Shown here piece after piece: positions 22,475-27,753 of a stretch of DNA of 27,753 bases. The stretch lies in contig JAYYDT010000070.1 in assembly GCA_036160575.1 (NCBI GenBank), positions 1 to 27,753 on the forward strand, in the 5' to 3' direction. The notes under the pieces were generated by a model that had not been told where the DNA came from, did not search any database, and saw only the letters and a list, made by a program, of their open reading frames with translations. A program made the position numbers and the translations under genes. The stretch is from TMED26 sp002694075 (lineage in GTDB: Bacteria; Pseudomonadota; Alphaproteobacteria; Thalassobaculales; Thalassobaculaceae). Every line of letters starts with the position of its first letter. The first letter of the stretch is position 1.

Positions 22475-23848
22475 ATGAATGGTAAGACGCGGGCGTTTAT
22501 CAAAATGACCCTGGCCGGCGGTGTCCTGCTGGCCGGCGGCGGCATGGCCGCGGCGCAATCACTGGAAGAGGCTCTGGCGATCACTTATCAGAGCAATCCG
22601 ACCCTTGCCGGCGCGCGCGTCAATTTGCGCGGCGTCGACGAGGGCGTGCCGCAAGCCAAAGCCGGTTGGCGGCCGCGCGTGACCTTGTCCGGCGCCGCCG
22701 GCTATATCGATGCCACCACTAAAAGCGGCAATAACGCCGAGGTATCGGGGGATAGTTTTCCGCTCACCGGGCGGCTAACGGTCAACCAGACGCTGCTTGA
22801 CGGCGGTCGCACCGACGCCTTGGTGCGGCGCGCGGAAAATAATGTCGAGTTGGAGCGCGCCCGCCTGTTTCTTATCGAATCGCAAGTGCTGTTGAGTGGC
22901 ATCCGCGCCTATCTTGAGGTTATTCGCCAGCAATCGACCCTGGCCCTGCGGGTCAAAAACGTCGCCCGTTTATCGAAACAATTGGAGGCCTCGCGCGACC
23001 GTTTCCAAGTCGGGGAGGTCACCAAAACCGACGTCGCTCAAGCGGAATCGCGTTTGGCCAGCGCCAAATCGGCGCGCGCCGTGGCGCAAAGCGATTTGAG
23101 CGGCGCGCGTTTGGAGTTCGAGCGTTTCATCGGCCAGGCGCCAGCCGGCCTGACGCAGCCCACCGCCCCGGCCGACCTGCCGCAATCTCGAGATGAGGCG
23201 GTCCAGCGCGGCTTGGAGAGCAATTTCAACCTGGCCCGCGCCCGCCTCAACGAGGTGCAGGCCGAACTGACTTTGGACGCGGTCACCGCCGAGTTCTTTC
23301 CGCGCCTCGCGTTGGTCGCGCAAGGCCAGGTGCAGCGCAACACCGGCGGCGGTGACAATCGCTCCGAGACGTTGTCGGTCGAGGCCCAAGTGACGGTTCC
23401 GCTTTATCAGGCCGGCGGGCTTTCGGCGCGCACCCGCGCGGCCAAGGAACGCATTAATCAAGCGCGTATCGGGATTGAGGAAATGCGCCGCGAGATCACC
23501 GACCGGGTGGCCAGCGCTTACGAATCGTGGACCGCCTCGTTGACTCAAATCGAATCCTTGCAGGCGGCGGTGAAGGCGGCTGAAATCGCCCTCGACGGGG
23601 TCAATCAGGAAGCCACTGTCGGCGCCCGCACCGTGCTCGACACCCTGGACGCCGAACAAGAACTTTTGGGCGCCCAGGTGTCGCTGGTTTCCGCCGAGCG
23701 CAATTCGTTACTGATCGCCTTTCAACTTCTCAACGAAATGGGCGAATTGACCGCCGCGCGGCTCAAGCTGCCGGTCGAACTTTACGACTATGACAGCCAT
23801 TTTCGCGCGGTACGTGACCTTTATTGGGGAACCGATACGCCCGAGTAA
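22475..23848 (+). CDS. tolC: TolC family outer-membrane efflux protein
   Basis: A 457-residue outer-membrane channel component for type I secretion and tripartite drug efflux. A Sec signal peptide covers residues 1 to about 27 (KMTLAGGVLLAGGGMAAA, with cleavage before QSLEEAL). Two structural repeats follow, each with long coiled-coil helices. One contains SRDRFQVGEVTKTDVAQAES and the second contains VNQEATVGARTVLDTLDAEQ, the paired 'VGxxTxxDVLxAE' hallmarks of TolC. The ribosome site AAGGAA is well placed. No inner-membrane pump or adaptor gene is adjacent, so the partner must be encoded elsewhere. Confidence 0.95.
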   Translation: MNGKTRAFIKMTLAGGVLLAGGGMAAAQSLEEALAITYQSNPTLAGARVNLRGVDEGVPQAKAGWRPRVTLSGAAGYIDATTKSGNNAEVSGDSFPLTGRLTVNQTLLDGGRTDALVRRAENNVELERARLFLIESQVLLSGIRAYLEVIRQQSTLALRVKNVARLSKQLEASRDRFQVGEVTKTDVAQAESRLASAKSARAVAQSDLSGARLEFERFIGQAPAGLTQPTAPADLPQSRDEAVQRGLESNFNLARARLNEVQAELTLDAVTAEFFPRLALVAQGQVQRNTGGGDNRSETLSVEAQVTVPLYQAGGLSARTRAAKERINQARIGIEEMRREITDRVASAYESWTASLTQIESLQAAVKAAEIALDGVNQEATVGARTVLDTLDAEQELLGAQVSLVSAERNSLLIAFQLLNEMGELTAARLKLPVELYDYDSHFRAVRDLYWGTDTPE

Positions 23849-23962
23849 CCTGGCGTCGCTGGACGCGAGGGCGCTAACTTCGGGCTAGGAAATATCTTCT
23901 ACCGCCGGATATACTGCCTTCGAATCGCAACAAAAGGCAGTTGACGGCGACGGGCGGGGACG

Positions 23963-24544
23963 ATGAGCGACACGGCACAAGAACCGTCGATGGAGGAAAT
24001 TCTCGCCTCGATCCGGCGCATCATTTCGGCCGATAGCGAGGAATCGCCGGCGGCCGCCGCGGCGGACGGGGACGACGATGTGCTCGACCTGAGCGCCATG
24101 GAGGCGCCGGCCGAGGCGGCGCAGGAACCCGCCGACGCGCCGGCGCCCGAACCGGACCCCGAGCCGACGCCCGAACCGGACCCCGAGCCAGTGCCCGAAC
24201 CGGCCCCCGAACCGGCGCCGGCACCGCCGCCACCGCCGGCACCCGCGCCACCACCACCCGCGCCGCCGGCGCCGCCACCGCCCGACGAGGGCTTGGTGTC
24301 GCCCGAACGGGCGGCCGAAACCTCCGCCGCTTTTTCGATGCTCAACCGCAAGCTCAATGAGGATTATGAAGAGCTGCCGATGGGCGAGGGGGCGGTGACC
24401 TTGGAGCGGCTGACCCGCGAGTTGATGCGCCCGATGCTGCGCGAATGGCTGGATCAACATCTGCCGATGTTGGTCGAACGTCTGGTGCGCGAGGAGATCG
24501 AGCGTTTGGTGCAGCGCGCCCAACACCGCGACCCCTGGTCTTAA
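23963..24544 (+). CDS. popZ: PopZ-like polar organising protein (DUF2497)
   Basis: A 193-residue protein with the three-part PopZ layout. An N-terminal short helix, EPSMEEILASIRRIIS (7-22), is the partner-binding region. A disordered acidic Pro/Glu/Ala linker runs to about residue 112. A C-terminal helical oligomerisation region follows, including LTRELMRPMLREWLDQHL and LVREEIERLVQRA. In Caulobacter, PopZ forms polar condensates that hold the ParB-parS centromere complex and client proteins. The linker contains three 24-base tandem repeats. It lies between tolC and valS, a conserved alphaproteobacterial arrangement. The linker composition is the variable part of the family, so the assignment rests on the two ends. 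Confidence 0.88.
   Translation: MSDTAQEPSMEEILASIRRIISADSEESPAAAAADGDDDVLDLSAMEAPAEAAQEPADAPAPEPDPEPTPEPDPEPVPEPAPEPAPAPPPPPAPAPPPPAPPAPPPPDEGLVSPERAAETSAAFSMLNRKLNEDYEELPMGEGAVTLERLTRELMRPMLREWLDQHLPMLVERLVREEIERLVQRAQHRDPWS
24146..24217 (+). repeat. Three 24-base tandem repeats in the popZ linker
   Basis: Three adjacent 24-base units (24146-24169, 24170-24193, 24194-24217) with few differences, each encoding an eight-residue PEPDPEPT-like unit. A proline-only tract follows. The unit length is a multiple of three, so copy changes would keep the frame and alter linker length. Confidence 0.9.
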
Positions 24545-24580
24545 AGCGCCGCCGTGATCGCGGCCCGGCTGCGGCGCCTT
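24542..24580 (+). terminator. Possible weak hairpin after popZ
   Basis: Arms at 24546-24552 and 24571-24577 (GCGCCGC and GCGGCGC) pair fully, and the stem can extend outward with one mismatch around an 18-base loop. No T run follows, so at best this is a weak or factor-dependent terminator just past the popZ stop. Confidence 0.3.
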
Positions 24581-24650
24581 AGCGTTTGCAAAAGCGACCG
24601 GCGCTGGCCTACAACCGGCCCGTCCCCTGGTTCCGCCGAAAGCTCGCCCG

Positions 24651-27296
24651 ATGCTTGACAAAACCTACGACCCGAAAGCGACCGAACGCCATTTTTATGC
24701 GGCCTGGGAGGACAGCGGCGCGTTCGCCGCCGATGTCGACTCGCCGGCGGCGCCCTACACCATCATGATGCCGCCGCCGAATGTCACCGGCAGCCTGCAC
24801 ATGGGCCACGCCCTGACCTTCACCATCCAGGACATCTTGATCCGCTATCACCGCATGATCGGCCGCGACGCCCTATGGCAACCCGGTACCGACCACGCCG
24901 GCATCGCCACTCAAATGGTGGTCGAACGCCAATTGGCCGACCAGGGGATCGATCGCCGCGATCTCGGGCGCGCCGCCTTTCTCGACAAGGTGTGGGCCTG
25001 GAAGGCGGAATCCGGCGGCACCATCACCCATCAATTGCGCGCCCTTGGCGCCTCGCCCGATTGGCCGCGCGAACGCTTCACCATGGACGAGGGCCTGTCC
25101 CACGCCGTGCGCAAGGTGTTCGTCGATCTTTACGACCAAGGGCTGATCTATCGCGACAAGCGGCTGGTCAACTGGGACCCCAAATTGCAAACCGCGATTT
25201 CCGACCTGGAGGTCGAACAGCGCGAGGTCGACGGCAAGCTGTGGTATTTCAAATACCCGCTGGAGGGCCGGCCCGATACCTTCATCACCGTCGCCACCAC
25301 CCGCCCGGAGACCATGCTCGGCGACAGTGGCGTGGCGGTCCATCCGGAGGACCCGCGCTATCTCGACCTGATCGGCGGCCACGCCATCCTGCCCCTGGTC
25401 GGCCGCCGTTTGCCAATTGTCGGCGATAGCTACTCCGACCCGGAGAAGGGCTCGGGCGCGGTCAAGATGACGCCGGCCCATGACTTCAACGATTTCGAGG
25501 TCGGCCGCCGCCACGATTTGGAGATGATCAACATCTTCGACGCCCAGGCCCGCCTCAACGACAATGTGCCGGAAGCCTATCGCGGGCTCGACCGTTTCGC
25601 CGCGCGGGCCAAGGTGGTCGCCGCCATGGAGGCCGAGGGCCTGCTTGAGAAGGTCGAGGAAAACCGCCATGTGGTGCCCCATGGCGACCGCTCCGGCGTG
25701 CCGATTGAGCCATGGTTGCTCGACCAATGGTATGTCGACGCCGCCACCCTGGCCGGGCCGGCGATCGCCGCGGTCGAAAGCGGGCGCACGCGGTTTGTGC
25801 CGAAATCCTGGGAAAACACCTATTTCGAATGGATGCGCAACATCCAGCCCTGGTGCATTTCGCGCCAGCTCTGGTGGGGCCATCAAATCCCCGCCTGGTT
25901 CGCTCCCGATGGCCAAATTTTCGTCGCCATGGACGCCGCCGAGGCGGCCGCCGCCGCCGCGAAACATTATGGCCACGCCGTCGCGTTGACGCAGGACGAG
26001 GATGTCCTGGACACCTGGTTTTCCTCCGGTCTCTGGCCGTTCTCGACGCTGGGCTGGCCGGCGCCAACGGCGGAACTGGCCCGCTATTATCCGGGCGACG
26101 TGCTGGTCACCGGCTTCGACATCATCTTTTTCTGGGTCGCCCGGATGATGATGCTGGGCCTGCATTTCATGGACGACGTGCCCTTCCGCACGGTCTATAT
26201 CCACGCCCTGGTGCGCGACGCCAAGGGCCAGAAAATGTCCAAATCCAAGGGCAATGTCATGGACCCCTTGGATTTGATCGACAGCTACGGCACCGACGCC
26301 CTGCGTTTCACCCTCGCCGCCATGGCCGCCCAGGGCCGCGATATCAAGCTCGCCGAAAGCCGGGTCGAGGGCTATCGCAATTTCGCCACCAAGCTGTGGA
26401 ACGCCGCCCGCTTTTGCGAGATCAACGCCTGCGCGGTCGGCGACGATTTCGATCCCGCCGCGCTCAACCAACCGGTCAATCGCTGGATCGTCGGCCACTT
26501 GCTGGCGACCGCCGAGGCCGTCGCCGGCGGCTTTGACAGCTACCGCTTCAACGAGGCGGCCAACAGCCTTTACCAGTTTATCTGGGGCACTTTCTGCGAT
26601 TGGTATCTGGAGTTCAGCAAACCGGTGCTGACCGGCGATGACGCGGCGGCCCGCGACGAGGCCCGCCAAACCGCTGGCTGGGTCCTGCGCCAGACCTTGG
26701 TCATCCTGCACCCGATCATGCCCTTCATCACCGAGGCGCTGTGGCGCCAGTTCGGCCAGGGCGGCCATTTGATCGGCCAGGCCTGGCCCGATTTCGCCGG
26801 CCTGGCGCCCGACCCGGCGGCCGCCGAGGAGATGGACTGGGTGGTCCGCTTGATCACCGAAATCCGTTCGCTCAGGGCCGAGATGAATGTCCCGCCGGCC
26901 GCCCGTATCGAGCTGTTGTTGATCGGCGCGGCGCCGGCGACGGCGGCGCGGCTGGCCGAATATGGCCCGGTGATCGCGGCCATGGCCCGCCTGTCGGCGG
27001 CCCGCGCCGGCGACGGTCCGGCGCCCAAGGGCGCGGTCCAGGGGGTCATCGACGAGGCCACCCTGGCCCTGCCGATCGCCGATGTCATCGACATCGACCA
27101 GGAACGCGCGCGGCTTGCCAAGGACATCGCCAAATTGGATGGTGAGATCGGCAAGATTAATAAAAAACTGAACAATCATGGGTTTCTCGCCAAAGCGCCG
27201 GAAGCCGTCGTCGCCGAAAATCGCGACCGCCTGGCTGAGGAAACGCGCAAGCGGGACCAATTGACCGCGGCCATGGAACGGTTGGCCGCGCTGTAA
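24651..27296 (+). CDS. valS: Valyl-tRNA synthetase
   Basis: An 881-residue class Ia aminoacyl-tRNA synthetase that charges tRNA-Val. The HIGH-type ATP motif is HMGH (50-53) within PPPNVTGSLHMGHAL, and the KMSKS loop is KMSKS (528-532). The CP1 editing domain lies between about residues 195 and 345, with TTRPETMLGD and GTGAVKMTPAHD-type blocks (here GSGAVKMTPAHDFND). The anticodon-binding domain follows, then a C-terminal coiled coil from about 815 to the end (RARLAKDIAKLDGEIGKINK), as in other ValRS enzymes. Length is usual. The downstream 225 bases are AT-rich and hold no gene. Confidence 0.98.
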   Translation: MLDKTYDPKATERHFYAAWEDSGAFAADVDSPAAPYTIMMPPPNVTGSLHMGHALTFTIQDILIRYHRMIGRDALWQPGTDHAGIATQMVVERQLADQGIDRRDLGRAAFLDKVWAWKAESGGTITHQLRALGASPDWPRERFTMDEGLSHAVRKVFVDLYDQGLIYRDKRLVNWDPKLQTAISDLEVEQREVDGKLWYFKYPLEGRPDTFITVATTRPETMLGDSGVAVHPEDPRYLDLIGGHAILPLVGRRLPIVGDSYSDPEKGSGAVKMTPAHDFNDFEVGRRHDLEMINIFDAQARLNDNVPEAYRGLDRFAARAKVVAAMEAEGLLEKVEENRHVVPHGDRSGVPIEPWLLDQWYVDAATLAGPAIAAVESGRTRFVPKSWENTYFEWMRNIQPWCISRQLWWGHQIPAWFAPDGQIFVAMDAAEAAAAAAKHYGHAVALTQDEDVLDTWFSSGLWPFSTLGWPAPTAELARYYPGDVLVTGFDIIFFWVARMMMLGLHFMDDVPFRTVYIHALVRDAKGQKMSKSKGNVMDPLDLIDSYGTDALRFTLAAMAAQGRDIKLAESRVEGYRNFATKLWNAARFCEINACAVGDDFDPAALNQPVNRWIVGHLLATAEAVAGGFDSYRFNEAANSLYQFIWGTFCDWYLEFSKPVLTGDDAAARDEARQTAGWVLRQTLVILHPIMPFITEALWRQFGQGGHLIGQAWPDFAGLAPDPAAAEEMDWVVRLITEIRSLRAEMNVPPAARIELLLIGAAPATAARLAEYGPVIAAMARLSAARAGDGPAPKGAVQGVIDEATLALPIADVIDIDQERARLAKDIAKLDGEIGKINKKLNNHGFLAKAPEAVVAENRDRLAEETRKRDQLTAAMERLAAL

Positions 27297-27521
27297 AATA
27301 AAAGCGCTTAATTTCAGATATATAATCGGGATTTAACCGACCTCACCGGGCTTGGAGCGGCGATGCGACCGCAGGTGGCGTGGCGCCATGTTGCGGCGTT
27401 TCGGGCGCCGCGCTCGCCCGCCCACGCGCTTGCCTCAAATTCATAACTTTTCTTTTCGCGTAAAACGGGTCATATTATTTTAGGATTTACCCTATCATAT
27501 CGACACGGCGGAAGGCGCCTC
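27297..27521. other. AT-rich intergenic region between valS and the last gene
   Basis: A 225-base gap, the second-longest non-coding stretch here. It is clearly richer in A and T than the flanks near 27297-27340 and 27435-27500. Two -10-like hexamers, TATTAT (27474-27479) and TATCAT (27493-27498), lie upstream of the next gene, but neither has a good -35 partner. A perfect TATAAT at 27321-27326 also lacks one. It probably contains the promoter of the following gene. Confidence 0.45.
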
Positions 27522-27753
27522 ATGACCAACAACCTCATCCCCCTCAGCGGGTCGGTCGGCCCGGGCCAACGCAACAAGCCCGATGACGTGTTTTTGATCA
27601 GGGCCGCCCTGGCCACCCTCAAACCAACCCCGGGCCAGCGGACGTTTTACGACGACCGCGTCGACCGCCATTACACGCCCAAGGTGGCGGTCGCCATCCG
27701 TGCCTTTCAAAAGTCACGAAAGCGCCCTGAAACTGGCATAATTCAACCGAAGG
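27522..27753 (+). CDS. N-terminus of a peptidoglycan-binding-like protein, cut by the window end
   Basis: The first 77 codons of an open frame that runs off the window. The ATG has a good GGAAGG ribosome site. The translation opens with LIPLSGSVGPGQRNKPDDV and continues with FLIRAALATL and YTPKVAVAIRAFQKSR. The 'GxGQxNKPDDVxxIRxxL' and 'VAxAIRAFQ' blocks resemble a peptidoglycan-binding (PG_binding_1-like) helical repeat, as at the start of some endolysins and toxin or effector proteins. No signal peptide is visible. What follows the domain is unknown, so function is open. Confidence 0.65.
   Translation, partial: MTNNLIPLSGSVGPGQRNKPDDVFLIRAALATLKPTPGQRTFYDDRVDRHYTPKVAVAIRAFQKSRKRPETGIIQPK

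Noticed and set aside
24873..27260. 795-codon open frame on the minus strand opposite valS
   Set aside because: It is fully antisense to an unmistakable valyl-tRNA synthetase; long antisense frames are expected at this GC content, and its translation shows no family features.
27321..27326. Perfect TATAAT hexamer just after valS
   Set aside because: No acceptable -35 at 16-18 bases upstream, and it lies 200 bases before the next start; not strong enough to call a promoter.
1..27753. CRISPR array, insertion sequence, prophage or defence system
   Set aside because: No regularly spaced repeats, transposase, integrase or recognisable defence protein was seen; the only tandem repeat is the popZ linker.

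Overview
The window is GC-rich, densely packed bacterial chromosome with short intergenic gaps. The gene content and order point to an alphaproteobacterium, probably a Rhodospirillales-type lineage. The order is a pyruvate dehydrogenase E2 end, lpdA, lipA and a RatA/COQ10 gene, opposed to pncC, pgpA and a fused ispDF. Further along come an isoaspartyl methyltransferase-like gene, tolC, a PopZ-type gene and valS. No phage genes, insertion sequence, CRISPR array or rRNA is visible, and no stretch over 300 bases lacks a gene.

Layout. (1) 1-3723, plus strand: lipoyl-dependent pyruvate dehydrogenase parts (E2 end, E3), lipoyl synthase that makes their cofactor, and a START-domain gene. (2) 3733-5898, minus strand: ispDF, pgpA and pncC. 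(3) 5963-6802, plus strand: a CcsA/YpjD-like membrane protein. (4) 6828-15965, minus strand: nine co-directional genes, in transcription order coxG, frmA, fghA, a GT2 glycosyltransferase, a small membrane protein, a TauD/TfdA dioxygenase, coxS, coxL and coxM. They end at a strong intrinsic terminator. (5) 16125-16520, plus strand: a hot-dog thioesterase with the catalytic-residue spacing of fluoroacetyl-CoA thioesterase FlK. (6) 16540-21086, minus strand: bpt and a sulfur-flavoured group of a cupin, GNAT, cysteine synthase, mercaptopyruvate-type sulfurtransferase and GNAT. (7) tRNA-Asn (minus) and tRNA-Cys (plus), transcribed divergently. (8) 21757-27296, plus strand: methyltransferase, tolC, popZ-like and valS. 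(9) 27522 to the end: start of a gene with a peptidoglycan-binding-like N-terminus, behind an AT-rich gap.

The most unusual part is region 4. CoxL carries the AYRGAGR motif of form II enzymes, whose physiological substrate is unsettled, rather than the CO-oxidising form I signature. It shares a strand and possibly a transcript with a complete glutathione-dependent formaldehyde-to-formate pathway, a 2-oxoglutarate dioxygenase and a CoxG with a membrane tail. One reading, which is inference only, is a C1-releasing oxidative pathway: the dioxygenase and/or the molybdenum hydroxylase attack a methylated or small organic substrate, and the formaldehyde is removed by FrmA and FghA. The rest is mostly conserved housekeeping.
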